From contig NZ_KZ477997.1 in the NCBI RefSeq assembly GCF_002837185.1, positions 16,200 through 80,199 of the forward strand: DNA of 64,000 nt. Reading direction: 5' to 3'. How positions within the stretch are numbered: the first letter of the stretch is position 1; the number at the start of each line of letters is the position of its first letter. This stretch comes from Pseudomonas fluorescens (lineage in GTDB: Bacteria > Pseudomonadota > Gammaproteobacteria > Pseudomonadales > Pseudomonadaceae). Positions 10,400 through 18,895 of the stretch are shown here, in pieces. Below the pieces are notes generated by a model, which was not told the DNA's origin, searched no databases, and saw only the letters and a program-made list of their open reading frames with translations. The translations under genes were made by a program, and so were the position numbers.

Positions 10400-10740
10400 T
10401 CCTTGGGCTCCCGGCCGTCCACATGGTCAGTACCGGTCAGGCCGCGGGAGGCCAGCAGCACCACCAGGAACAGCGCGGTCATGGCGAAGCTGATCACGAT
10501 GGCCGTGAGCACCAGCGCCTGGGGCAGGGGGTCGGTGTAGTTGAGCAGGTCTTGCGGCACGCCGTCCTTGATGATCGGCTCCTTGCCGATAAACAGGCTG
10601 CCCATGCTGAAAATGAACAGGTTGACCCCGTAGGACAACAGGCACAGGCCCATCACCACCTGAAACGTCCGTGGCCGCAGGATCAGCCAGACACCAGAGG
10701 CCGCCAGGACCCCAATGGCAATTGCGATGACTTCTTCCAT
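10396..10740 (-). CDS. mnhC: Mrp-type cation/proton antiporter, subunit C
   Basis: A 114-residue, three-helix subunit related to NuoK of complex I (VVMGLCLLSYGVNLFIFSMG in helix 2). The loop IKDGVPQDLLNYTDPLPQAL before helix 3 is a family signature. Its start overlaps the mnhA stop by one base, so translation is probably coupled. Confidence 0.94.
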   Translation of the reverse strand: MEEVIAIAIGVLAASGVWLILRPRTFQVVMGLCLLSYGVNLFIFSMGSLFIGKEPIIKDGVPQDLLNYTDPLPQALVLTAIVISFAMTALFLVVLLASRGLTGTDHVDGREPKE

Positions 10741-13661
10741 CAGGCGGCTCCTTCTGTTGTGGCAACGACTTTGGCCTGGTTGCTCGGTTTATGCGCTCGC
10801 ACCGACTGGTGACCGAGGGCAGTGAGCATCAGCAGCGTCGAACCGACGACCATGGCGTACACACCGACATCGAAGAATAACGCGCTGGCGACATGAATAT
10901 CGCCCAGCACCGGCAGGCTGAAATGCCAGGTGTGCGTGGTGAGGAACGGGTACCCGGCAAACAATGCGCCGAGCCCGGTGAGGGTTGCTGCGAGCAGGCC
11001 GAACCCCATCCAGCGCATCGGCCGCAGGCTCATCTGTGCCTCGACCCACTGCGTACCGGCGACCATGTATTGCAGGATAAACGCCACCGACATCACCAAG
11101 CCCGCGACAAAACCGCCGCCCGGCTGGTTATGGCCGCGCATGAACAGGTAGAACGACACCACCATCGCTATCGGCAACAGCAGGCGCACCAGCACCGCCG
11201 GTACCATCATGAAGCCCAGGGCGGTGTCGCTGGCCTGGCGCGGGTTGACCAGGTCGGTGGCCACGTCCGGCGCGAGTTGGCGTTGTTGCGCGGGCAACTG
11301 CATGCTTTCTTTCGACGGACGGAAGCGCCGCAGCAGGGCGTACACGGTCAGTGCCACGGCGCCGAGCACGGTGATTTCGCCGAGGGTATCGAAGCCGCGG
11401 AAGTCCACCAGCATCACGTTCACCACATTGCTGCCGCCACCCTCGGGCAGGGCGCGACTGAGGTAGAACGAGGAGATATCGTTGGGGGTCTGGCGTGTCA
11501 GCATCGCATAGGACAACAGCGCCATGCCGCCACCCACCACGGTGGACAGCAGGAAGTCGCGCACCCGGCGGATCCGCGCCTTGCGCAGGGTGTTGGGCAG
11601 TGGCCACACCTCTTCGATCCGCCGTGGCAGCCAGCGCAGGCCGAGCAGGATCAACACGGTGGTGACCACTTCCACCACCAGTTGCGTCAGGGCCAGGTCC
11701 GGCGCCGAGAACCACACGAAGGTAATGCACGTCATCAGGCCGCACACGCTGACCATGGTCAGGGCTGCCAGCCGGTGATACTTGGCCTGCCAGGCGGCGC
11801 CCAGCGCGCAGGCAATCGCCAGCACCCACAGGGTCACGAACACGATGGAGCCGGGGATCTTCGGCCGGTCACCCCAGGTCAGGCCGCTGTTGAGCATCGG
11901 GATCAGGGCGCCGATCACCGCCACGATCACCAGCAGGAACAATTGGGTTTGCAGGCGCTTGGTGCTGATGCGTTTCTCGATCTTGCGCACCCCGCGCATC
12001 ATCACCACCAGGCAACGCTCGAAGCCTCGCTTGCCGTTGAAGTAGCCGATCAGCGGCGGGTAGGTGAAACGGCCGCGCTTGAGTTGCTTGCGCAGCATCA
12101 GGTAGAGCACCACACCGCCGGACATGGCCACCAGGCTCATGATCATCGGCGCGTTCCAGCCGTGCCAGATCGCCAGGCTGTATTCCGGCAGCACACCGCC
12201 CACCACCGGCAGTGCGGCGGCGGCGAGGATCGAGCCGACCACCTGGGCCGGGAAAATCCCCACCAGCAGGCAGGTGAATACCAGCAGTTCGACGGGGGCG
12301 CGCATCCAGCGTGGTGGTTCGTGGGGCGTGTGCGGCAAGTGGGTGGCGGGCGGGCCGAAGAACACATCCACGGTAAAGCGCAGGGCATAGGCCACGCTGA
12401 ACGTACCGGCGATGGTCGCGATCACGGGCAGCATGATTTCCACCCATTTTGTCGACGAGATAAATACGGTTTCGGCGAAGAACATCTCTTTGGACAGGAA
12501 GCCATTGAGCAACGGCACGCCGGCCATCGAGGCACTGGCCACCATCGCCAGGGTCGCGGTGAACGGGATCAGGCGCACCAGTCCACTGAGCTTGCGGATA
12601 TCCCGCGTGCCGCTTTCGTGGTCGATAATGCCCGCCGCCATGAACAGCGAGGCCTTGAAGGTGGCGTGGTTGAGAATATGGAACACTGCCGCGACGGCGG
12701 CCAGCGGGCTGTTGAGGCCCAGCAGCAGGGTGATCAGCCCGAGGTGACTGATGGTGGAGTAGGCCAGCAGGCCTTTGAGATCGTTCTGAAACATGGCGCA
12801 GTAGGCGCCGAGGAGGAGGGTGAGCGCGCCGGCACCGCCGACGATCCAGAACCACTCTTCGCTGCCGGACAGCGAGGGCCACAGGCGGGCCAGCAGGAAC
12901 ACGCCGGCTTTCACCATCGTCGCCGAATGCAGGTATGCCGACACCGGCGTCGGCGCGGCCATGGCGTGGGGCAACCAGAAGTGGAAGGGGAACTGCGCGC
13001 TTTTGCTCAAGGCGCCGATCAGCACCAGGGCCAGCATGACCGGGTACAGCGAGTGCGCACGAATCTGATCGCCCGCCGCCAGCACCTGGTCCAGGTCATA
13101 GCTGCCGACGATGTGCCCCAACAGCATCACCCCGGCCAGCAGGCACAAACCACCCGCGCCGGTGACCATCAGCGCCATATACGCACCACGCCTGGCATCG
13201 GCGCGGTGGTGCCAGTAACCAATCAGCAGGAAGGAAAACAGGCTGGTCAGTTCCCAGAAAAACACGATTTGGATCAGGTTGCCGGAAATCACCAGCCCGA
13301 GCATGGCGCCCATGAAGGCCAGGAAAAACGCGAAGAAACGCGGCACCGGGTCATCCGGCGACATGTAGTAACGCGCATACAGTGACACCAGCGTACCGAT
13401 ACCCAGCACCAGCATCGAGAACAGCCAGGCGAAGCCATCCAGGCGCAGCACGAAATTCAGGCCGAGGCTGGGCAACCACATGAATTCTTCACGGATGACG
13501 CCACCGTGGGCGATCTGGGGGTAGAGCAGGGCGACTTGAACGGTGCCGACCAGTGCCACCAGGCCGGCCAGCAGGGATTCGCTATTACGTGCGTTGTGCG
13601 GCAGCAAGGCCGCCAGACAGCTGCCAATGAATGGCAGAAGCAGTAGAACTATCAGGGACAT
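10740..13661 (-). CDS. mnhA: Mrp-type antiporter, fused subunits A and B
   Basis: First gene of the operon, 973 residues. Residues 1 to about 500 form a NuoL-like proton-channel module (FFWELTSLFSFLLIGYWHHR, KSAQFPFHFWLPHAMAAP). A further membrane region follows. Residues of about 800-955 match the separate MnhB subunit of other organisms (FYLFMRGHNQPGGGFVAGL). The operon has no separate B gene, consistent with the PhaAB-type arrangement. ATG 13661 begins directly with a membrane helix. The gene is preceded by about 120 bases of probable promoter and then by the heptamer repeat array. Confidence 0.95.
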   Translation of the reverse strand: MSLIVLLLLPFIGSCLAALLPHNARNSESLLAGLVALVGTVQVALLYPQIAHGGVIREEFMWLPSLGLNFVLRLDGFAWLFSMLVLGIGTLVSLYARYYMSPDDPVPRFFAFFLAFMGAMLGLVISGNLIQIVFFWELTSLFSFLLIGYWHHRADARRGAYMALMVTGAGGLCLLAGVMLLGHIVGSYDLDQVLAAGDQIRAHSLYPVMLALVLIGALSKSAQFPFHFWLPHAMAAPTPVSAYLHSATMVKAGVFLLARLWPSLSGSEEWFWIVGGAGALTLLLGAYCAMFQNDLKGLLAYSTISHLGLITLLLGLNSPLAAVAAVFHILNHATFKASLFMAAGIIDHESGTRDIRKLSGLVRLIPFTATLAMVASASMAGVPLLNGFLSKEMFFAETVFISSTKWVEIMLPVIATIAGTFSVAYALRFTVDVFFGPPATHLPHTPHEPPRWMRAPVELLVFTCLLVGIFPAQVVGSILAAAALPVVGGVLPEYSLAIWHGWNAPMIMSLVAMSGGVVLYLMLRKQLKRGRFTYPPLIGYFNGKRGFERCLVVMMRGVRKIEKRISTKRLQTQLFLLVIVAVIGALIPMLNSGLTWGDRPKIPGSIVFVTLWVLAIACALGAAWQAKYHRLAALTMVSVCGLMTCITFVWFSAPDLALTQLVVEVVTTVLILLGLRWLPRRIEEVWPLPNTLRKARIRRVRDFLLSTVVGGGMALLSYAMLTRQTPNDISSFYLSRALPEGGGSNVVNVMLVDFRGFDTLGEITVLGAVALTVYALLRRFRPSKESMQLPAQQRQLAPDVATDLVNPRQASDTALGFMMVPAVLVRLLLPIAMVVSFYLFMRGHNQPGGGFVAGLVMSVAFILQYMVAGTQWVEAQMSLRPMRWMGFGLLAATLTGLGALFAGYPFLTTHTWHFSLPVLGDIHVASALFFDVGVYAMVVGSTLLMLTALGHQSVRAHKPSNQAKVVATTEGAA

Positions 13662-13782
13662 AGGCTTCTAATCTGCGGGAGTTTGGGATGCATCATACGT
13701 GCCGCTTTCGCGATCACCAAACGGCAAGATGTGGCAGGATCCTACAAGGGTAGGAGTAAAGCGGCTACAGCGGTTGAAAGTG
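13662..13782 (-). promoter_or_regulatory. Upstream region of the antiporter operon
   Basis: This region must contain the promoter and leader of the minus-strand operon. A small hairpin TCCTAC/GTAGGA (13740-13755) is visible. No recognised operator was identified. Confidence 0.35.
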
Positions 13783-14065
13783 GCAAGCTGCAAGCTACAA
13801 GCTACAAGCTACAAGCTACAAGCTACAAGCTACAAGCTACAAGCCGCAAGCTACAAGCCGCAAGCTGCAAGCTGCAAGCTGCAAGCTACAAGCTACAAGC
13901 TACAAGCTACAAGCTACAAGCTACAAGCCGCAAGCTACAAGCCGCAAGCTGCAAGCTGCAAGCTGCAAGCTACAAGCTACAAGCTGCAAGCTACAAGCCG
14001 AACGCCTACCTCTTGCAGCTTGCAGCTTGCAGCTTGCAGCTTGCAGCTTGTGGCTTGCAGCTTAT
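13783..14065. repeat. Heptamer array with inverted counterpart (giant hairpin)
   Basis: Bases 13783-13999 are 31 consecutive 7-base units in perfect register, all GCAAGCT, ACAAGCT or ACAAGCC. Units 4-15 (13804-13887) and 16-27 (13888-13971) are identical in order, so an 84-base block of 12 units has itself been duplicated. After a 12-base spacer, 14012-14065 carries about seven units of the reverse complement (AGCTTGC and variants). The arms can pair into a long stem. It lies between the 3' end of the EamA gene and the antiporter promoter, both on the minus strand. Frames that stay open across it (KLQATSYK-type repeats) are by-products of the period of 7 and not genes. Confidence 0.95.
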
Positions 14066-14075
14066 AGCTCAACAA

Positions 14076-15005
14076 TCATCCCCGATTTTCCTGCTCGACC
14101 GCGTCCTGCACAGCGCCAGCCTTCGAGCTGCTCCTCTTCAACTCACTCACAATCACCGCCACCACAATCAACACCGCGCCTGCCATCGCAATCGGCGGGA
14201 AGCGCTCCCCGGCAATCCGCCCAACCACGCCGGCCCACACCGGCTCGCCGGCATAGATCAAGGTGGCGCGGGTCGGTGAAACGCTCTGCTGCGCCCAGTT
14301 CATCGCCAACTGGATCACCGCACTGGTCAAGCCCAGGCCCACCGCGCTGAACAGCAGCAGCCACGAAAAGCCCGGCAACGGCTCGCCCATCGGCACCACC
14401 ATCAGGAACGACAGCAGCGACGCCGTGGCCAGTTGCACCACGGTCACCCGGCGCACATCCACTTGCCCGGCGAAGGCGCTGATCAGGATGATTTCGGCGG
14501 CAATCGCCACGGCACCGATCAGCGTGGCGATTTCACCGGAGCTGAAATTCAGCGACGCACCGGCGGGGCCGGTCAGCAGCATCAACCCGGCAAACGCCAG
14601 CATGATGCCAATGCTCGGCATCAACCCCGGGCGCCGACCCAGCACCAGCCACTGCAACAACGGCACGAAGGGTACATAGAGCGCGGTGATGAACGCCGAC
14701 TGGCTGCTCAGGATCGTCTGCAGGCCAATGGTCTGCAAGCCGTAGCCGAACATGATCGCCACGCCGATGAACACCCCGGCCTTCAACTCGAACAGCGTCA
14801 GGTCGCGCAACGTACGCAGGGAGAAGAAGCCGACCACAATGGCCGCCGCCGCAAAACGCAGGCCCACGAAAAACATCGGCCCGCTGACGCTCATCGCATG
14901 CTGCACCAGCAAGAACGTGCCACCCCAGATCATGGTGATGACCACCAGGATGCATTCGGCTTTGCTGAAGCGATTGAAACGCGAAGGGGAGTTCTGGGCA
15001 GTCAT
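14076..15005 (-). CDS. EamA/DMT-family exporter
   Basis: A 309-residue inner-membrane protein with ten hydrophobic helices arranged as two EamA repeats (about 20-150 and 165-295), the fold of drug/metabolite transporters that export amino acids or small metabolites. WGGTFLLVQHAM in helix 1 and SSQSAFITALYVPFVPLLQW in the first repeat are typical. The frame runs upstream to 15116, but ATG 15005 is the best start because the upstream part would read through the shared promoter. It is divergent from the XRE-cupin regulator, which probably controls it. The substrate is unknown. Confidence 0.88.
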   Translation of the reverse strand: MTAQNSPSRFNRFSKAECILVVITMIWGGTFLLVQHAMSVSGPMFFVGLRFAAAAIVVGFFSLRTLRDLTLFELKAGVFIGVAIMFGYGLQTIGLQTILSSQSAFITALYVPFVPLLQWLVLGRRPGLMPSIGIMLAFAGLMLLTGPAGASLNFSSGEIATLIGAVAIAAEIILISAFAGQVDVRRVTVVQLATASLLSFLMVVPMGEPLPGFSWLLLFSAVGLGLTSAVIQLAMNWAQQSVSPTRATLIYAGEPVWAGVVGRIAGERFPPIAMAGAVLIVVAVIVSELKRSSSKAGAVQDAVEQENRG

Positions 15006-15060
15006 GGCGGCTCGGTCTTGCAAGGGAAAGGCACGGACCGCACAATGCGCCGCACGCTGG

Positions 15061-15101
15061 GCAGTATACTGCGCACACCCACCCATTGAGCAATATAGTG
15101 C
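15061..15101. promoter_or_regulatory. Paired palindromic operator candidates
   Basis: A perfect 12-base palindrome GCAGTATACTGC lies at 15061-15072. A near copy GCAATATAGTGC (10 of 12 identical) lies at 15090-15101, overlapping the proposed GTG start of the regulator. The 29-base spacing is about three helical turns. The position between divergent EamA and XRE genes fits binding by the XRE protein itself (inference). Confidence 0.5.
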
Positions 15102-15661
15102 ACAAAGAAAATCCACACCGGGCCTCGGTCCTGCAGCACGTCAGCCAGAACGTTCGGCGCCTGCGCCATGCCGCCGATCTGAGCCAGACCGCGCTTGCGG
15201 AAAAATCCGGGGTGAGCCGGCGCATGCTGGTGGCCATCGAGGCCGGCGAAAAGAACGTCAGCCTGTCCACCCTGGACCGTGTGGCCGAAGCATTGGAGGT
15301 GGCGTTCAGCGATTTGATCCAGGCGCCGGATGCCGGTGACCACAGTCGCATCAACGAGCTGGCCTGGGCGGGCGATATCCCCGGCAGCAAAGCCGTGTTG
15401 CTGGCCAAGGCCACGGCGCGCCGTGAAGTCGAACTGTGGGAGATGCACCTGGCGCCGGGCGACCGCTACAGCCCGGACCCCGATCCGGACGGCTGGAGTG
15501 TGCAGCTGTTTGTGTTCGAAGGCTGCCTCACCCTGCTGCTGGGCGAACAGGAAAAGCACGTCGCGGCCGGTGAGTTCTATATGTTTGCCAGCCGCCACGT
15601 CCACGGTTATCGCAATGACGGCGAGGTGACCGTGCGTTTTGTGCGCAACGTGGTGATCTAA
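15098..15661 (+). CDS. XRE-family regulator with C-terminal cupin
   Basis: A 187-residue transcription regulator: helix-turn-helix at about 15-70 (LSQTALAEKSGVSRRMLVAI, then STLDRVAEAL) and a small-molecule-binding cupin barrel at about 113-185 (VFEGCLTLLLGE, HVAAGEFYMFASRHVHGY). Such proteins usually sense a metabolite and control an adjacent transporter. Start: GTG 15098 (MHKENPHRAS) is preferred; a TTG at 15086 would add four residues. It is transcribed away from the EamA exporter across about 90 bases containing the palindromes. The ligand cannot be told from sequence. Confidence 0.88.
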   Translation: MHKENPHRASVLQHVSQNVRRLRHAADLSQTALAEKSGVSRRMLVAIEAGEKNVSLSTLDRVAEALEVAFSDLIQAPDAGDHSRINELAWAGDIPGSKAVLLAKATARREVELWEMHLAPGDRYSPDPDPDGWSVQLFVFEGCLTLLLGEQEKHVAAGEFYMFASRHVHGYRNDGEVTVRFVRNVVI

Positions 15662-15814
15662 CTGTTTGCCCAGCAACAGTGGATAGACAATGTGCTGGTT
15701 TGTCAGGCATCAGGCCCCCCTGTCAACCAGCAACTCGCTGATTTTACTGACGATTAAATTCAGGCACGACTCCTGCAAAGGCTCTTTTATTCATTCGGAG
15801 CCTGGAGTCGGCCC

Positions 15815-17011
15815 ATGTCAGCCCACCCTCAACACTCAGCCCATATCATCCGCTCGGACGCGGAAGCCATCGAGGTCGCCACGCGGCTGGCGGCGCGGTT
15901 TGCCCTGCAGGCCAGCGAGCGCGACCGTGAGCGGCGTCTGCCGGTGGCGGAACTCGACGAGTTCTCTGCCAGCGGCCTGTGGGGCATTACCATTCCCAGA
16001 GCCTACGGCGGTGCCGAGGTTTCCTATGTGACCGTGGCCGAGGTCATCAAGCTGATCTCTGCCGCCGACCCTTCGCTGGGGCAGATTCCGCAGAACCACC
16101 TCGGCGTGGTGGATATCCTCCTGCAAACCGCCACTGAGGAGCAGAAGCGCCACTACTTCGGCAAGGTGCTGGCGGGCTATCGCTTCGGCAATGCCTTTTC
16201 CGAAGCCAAGAGCAAAAACGCCGGCACTTTCGACACGCAGATTCGCATCGACGGCGACTCCGCGCGCATTGACGGCGAGAAGTTCTACTGCACCGGCGCG
16301 CTGTTTGCGCACATCGTGCCGACCGTCGGCAACAACGAGCACGGGCAGGCGCTGATTGCCTTCATCGAACGCGATGCGCCCGGCCTCACGGTGATCGACA
16401 GCTGGGACGGTTTCGGCCAACGCACGACCGCCAGTGGTGGCGTAACCCTCGACGGTGTGAGCGTGCCCTCGAGTGCGGTCATCCCCGCACACCAGGCGTT
16501 TGACCAACCCACCGCCAACGGCCCGATCTCGCAGATTATCCAGGCGGCCGTCGATACCGGCATTGCGCTGGGCGCTCTGGAGCAGGCGAAGATTCACGCC
16601 CGCCAGGCACGACCCTGGATCGACAGCCAGCAGGATCACGGCTGGCAAGACCCATTCACCATTGCCGCGATCGGCGACCTGGCGTGGCGCGTGCACGGCA
16701 CCGAAGCGGTGCTCGCCAAGGCGGGCAGGGCAGTCGACCTGGCCCTCGCCGAACCGACTGAAGACACCGTCGCCAACGCCTCGCTGATCGTCGCCCAGGC
16801 CAAGGTACTGTCCGCCGAAACGGCCTTGCTCGCCAGCAGCAAACTCTTCGAGCTGGCCGGCACTCGTTCGGTCACCGGCAAGCACAACCTCGACCGTTTC
16901 TGGCGTAACGCCCGCACCCACACCTTGCACGACCCGGCGCGCTGGAAGTACCACCTGATCGGCAACTTCGTGCTTAACGGCGTGAAGCCTGCACGCCACG
17001 CCTGGAACTGA
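15815..17011 (+). CDS. SfnB-like sulfur-acquisition flavin oxidoreductase
   Basis: A 398-residue acyl-CoA-dehydrogenase-fold enzyme of the SfnB/DszC group, which uses reduced flavin to oxygenate organosulfur compounds. Domain order: N-terminal helices (20-125, SGLWGITIPRAYGGAEVSY), beta domain (130-235, GNAFSEAKSKN, then DGEKFYCTGALFA) and C-terminal helices (245-398) ending FWRNARTHTLHDP and YHLIGNFVLNGV. The start at ATG 15815 is preceded by GGAG-like sequence. It is the first gene of a ten-gene plus-strand cluster and the next gene starts 13 bases later. The substrate is unknown; the sulfur role is inferred from the family. Confidence 0.85.
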   Translation: MSAHPQHSAHIIRSDAEAIEVATRLAARFALQASERDRERRLPVAELDEFSASGLWGITIPRAYGGAEVSYVTVAEVIKLISAADPSLGQIPQNHLGVVDILLQTATEEQKRHYFGKVLAGYRFGNAFSEAKSKNAGTFDTQIRIDGDSARIDGEKFYCTGALFAHIVPTVGNNEHGQALIAFIERDAPGLTVIDSWDGFGQRTTASGGVTLDGVSVPSSAVIPAHQAFDQPTANGPISQIIQAAVDTGIALGALEQAKIHARQARPWIDSQQDHGWQDPFTIAAIGDLAWRVHGTEAVLAKAGRAVDLALAEPTEDTVANASLIVAQAKVLSAETALLASSKLFELAGTRSVTGKHNLDRFWRNARTHTLHDPARWKYHLIGNFVLNGVKPARHAWN

Positions 17012-17024
17012 GGAAGCTCATACG

Positions 17025-17351
17025 ATGACCGCACTGAACCACGCACGCCAACTGCTGGAAACCACCCGCCGCTTTGTCGAGCGCAGCGACGACCCTTACG
17101 TGATCAGCCGCTTCGGCGACTTGCAGATTCGTGTCGATGTGGCCGCCGCGCTGTTCGAGCGTGCCGAAACCGACCCGAGTCCGGTGGCCGTCACCGAGGC
17201 ACAGATCGCGGCCGCCGAGGCCCTTATCGCCGCCAGCAATGCTGAGTTCGAATTGACCGGCCGCCGCACCGCGCTGCCGTCGCCGGTCGATGACCCGCTG
17301 CGCCGCAAATACCAGGTCGTCGGCAACTACCACCTCAACGGAGTGCTTTGA
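17025..17351 (+). CDS. Stand-alone SfnB/DszC C-terminal-domain protein
   Basis: A 108-residue protein with no N-terminal or beta domain. Its helical sequence and its ending (DPLRRKYQVVGNYHLNGV) resemble the last ~110 residues of SfnB/DszC enzymes, including the YHLIGNFVLNGV ending of the gene just upstream. A good ribosome site (GAGGAAG) precedes ATG 17025 and the TGA overlaps the next ATG by one base, so it looks translated and maintained rather than decaying. It may assemble with the full-length enzyme or act as a spare subunit. The function is unknown. Confidence 0.75.
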   Translation: MTALNHARQLLETTRRFVERSDDPYVISRFGDLQIRVDVAAALFERAETDPSPVAVTEAQIAAAEALIAASNAEFELTGRRTALPSPVDDPLRRKYQVVGNYHLNGVL

Positions 17352-18784
17352 TGTCTCGCGAAATTCGCCTGAATGCCTTCGACATGAACTGTGTCGGCCA
17401 CCAGTCTCCCGGCTTGTGGGCGCACCCTCGGGACCGTTCCTGGCAATACAAGGACCTGGAATACTGGACGGACCTGGCGAAAATCCTCGAGCGCGGTAAA
17501 TTCGACGGGCTGTTCATCGCCGATGTGTTGGGCATCTACGACGTCTACAACGGCAACGGCGACGCGGCGATCCGCCAGGCGACGCAAGTGCCGGTCAATG
17601 ATCCGCTGTCGCTGATCGCACCGATGGCCCTGGTCACCGAGCACCTGGGGTTCGGCCTGACTGCGTCGCTGTCCTTCGAGCATCCGTACCCGTTCGCGCG
17701 CAGGCTCTCCACCCTCGACCACCTGACCAAGGGCCGCGTCGGTTGGAACATTGTCACCTCTTATCTGGAAAGCGGCGCCAGGAATCTCGGCCAGAAAGCC
17801 CAGACCGAGCACGACGCCCGCTACGACTATGCCGAGGAATACCTGCAGGTTTGCTACAAACTCTGGGAAGGCAGTTGGGAAGAGGGCGCGGTAGTACGTG
17901 ACCGCGAGCGCCGGGTGTTCAGCGACCCGCGCAAGATCCACGAGATTCGCCATGTGGGCAAACACTTCCAGGTGCCCGGCATCCACCTGTGCGAACCCTC
18001 GCCGCAGCGCACGCCGGTGCTGTACCAGGCCGGCGCCTCGAGCCGTGGCAAACAGTTCGCCGCCGAACAGGCCGAGTGCGTGTTCGTGGCCGCGCCGTCC
18101 AAGCTGCTGCTGAAAAAGACCGTCGCGGATATTCGCCGACGTGCGGCCGAGGCGGGACGTGATCCGCGCAAAATCCTGATCTTCAACCTGCAGACGGTGA
18201 TCGTCGGCGAGACCGATGCGCAGGCCAAGGCCAAGTTCGACGACTACAAGTCTTATGTCAGCTACGAAGGCGCGATGGCGCTGATCTCCGGCTGGACCGG
18301 CATCGATTTCAGCCAGTTCAAACCGGACGAGCCGCTCAAACATGTGCATACCAACGCCATCCAGTCGGCGGTGGAAGCGTTTTCCACGGCGGATCCGAAC
18401 AAGGTCTGGACGCCGAATGAACTGGCCAACTGGGTCGGCATCGGTGGCTTCGGCCCGCTGTTTGTCGGCGGACCGCAGACGGTGGCGGACCTGCTGCAGG
18501 AATGGGTGGAAGAGACCGATGTGGACGGCTTCAACCTGGCCTATGCGCTGACCCACGAGACCTTTGTCGACGCCGTGGAGTGGCTGGTGCCGGAGCTGCA
18601 GAAGCGTGGCGTGTACAAGACCGAATACGCCCAGGGCACGCTGCGCGAAAAGTTGTTTGGCGAGGGGCCGAGGTTGGGCGCCAATCACCCCGGCGCCGGC
18701 TACCGCGACCTGTCCGGTTCACACAAAACCCCTGTGGGAGGGGGCTTGCCCCCGATAGCGGTGGGTCAGGCAAAAGTGTCCTGA
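17351..18784 (+). CDS. DszA/NtaA-like flavin-dependent monooxygenase
   Basis: A 477-residue LLM-class (luciferase-like, TIM-barrel) monooxygenase of the NtaA/SnaA/DszA group, which uses FMNH2 from a separate reductase to oxidise sulfur- or nitrogen-containing substrates. Visible blocks are AFDMNCVGHQSPGLW at the N-terminus, FDGLFIADVLG near 55, GRVGWNIVTSYLESGARNLG near 135 and PVLYQAGASSRGKQFAAEQA near 220. ATG 17351 overlaps the preceding stop. The last 17 codons (461-477, starting PVGGGLPPIAVG) are the left arm and loop of a REPIN, and the stop lies inside the REPIN, so the natural C-terminus has been extended or replaced. Confidence 0.88.
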   Translation: MSREIRLNAFDMNCVGHQSPGLWAHPRDRSWQYKDLEYWTDLAKILERGKFDGLFIADVLGIYDVYNGNGDAAIRQATQVPVNDPLSLIAPMALVTEHLGFGLTASLSFEHPYPFARRLSTLDHLTKGRVGWNIVTSYLESGARNLGQKAQTEHDARYDYAEEYLQVCYKLWEGSWEEGAVVRDRERRVFSDPRKIHEIRHVGKHFQVPGIHLCEPSPQRTPVLYQAGASSRGKQFAAEQAECVFVAAPSKLLLKKTVADIRRRAAEAGRDPRKILIFNLQTVIVGETDAQAKAKFDDYKSYVSYEGAMALISGWTGIDFSQFKPDEPLKHVHTNAIQSAVEAFSTADPNKVWTPNELANWVGIGGFGPLFVGGPQTVADLLQEWVEETDVDGFNLAYALTHETFVDAVEWLVPELQKRGVYKTEYAQGTLREKLFGEGPRLGANHPGAGYRDLSGSHKTPVGGGLPPIAVGQAKVS

Positions 18785-18831
18785 CTGACACACCGCCATC
18801 GGGGGCAAGCCCCCTCCCACATTTGATCTTC
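18733..18831. repeat. REPIN overlapping a coding region
   Basis: The left REP arm begins at 18733 inside the monooxygenase reading frame; the right arm ends CCCCCTCCCACA at 18831. The TGA at 18782-18784 that ends the upstream gene is in the loop between the arms. Confidence 0.92.
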
Positions 18832-18895
18832 AGCGTTTGACTTATTTCAGCCAGCGGACCACCGCACGCTTATCCACCAATAGGAGCAAACCCCT

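Noticed and set aside
10893..13385. 830-codon plus-strand frame opposite mnhA
   Set aside because: Antisense shadow in high-GC DNA; His/Gln-rich composition and no motif, while the minus strand encodes a complete antiporter subunit.
13783..14065. CRISPR-like array
   Set aside because: Units are 7 bases with no spacers and an inverted arm; no cas genes are nearby.
13683..14279. Open frames of up to 198 codons through the heptamer array (repeats of KLQATSY type)
   Set aside because: The 7-base period keeps several frames open; there is no ribosome site or family, and the sequence is an inverted repeat.
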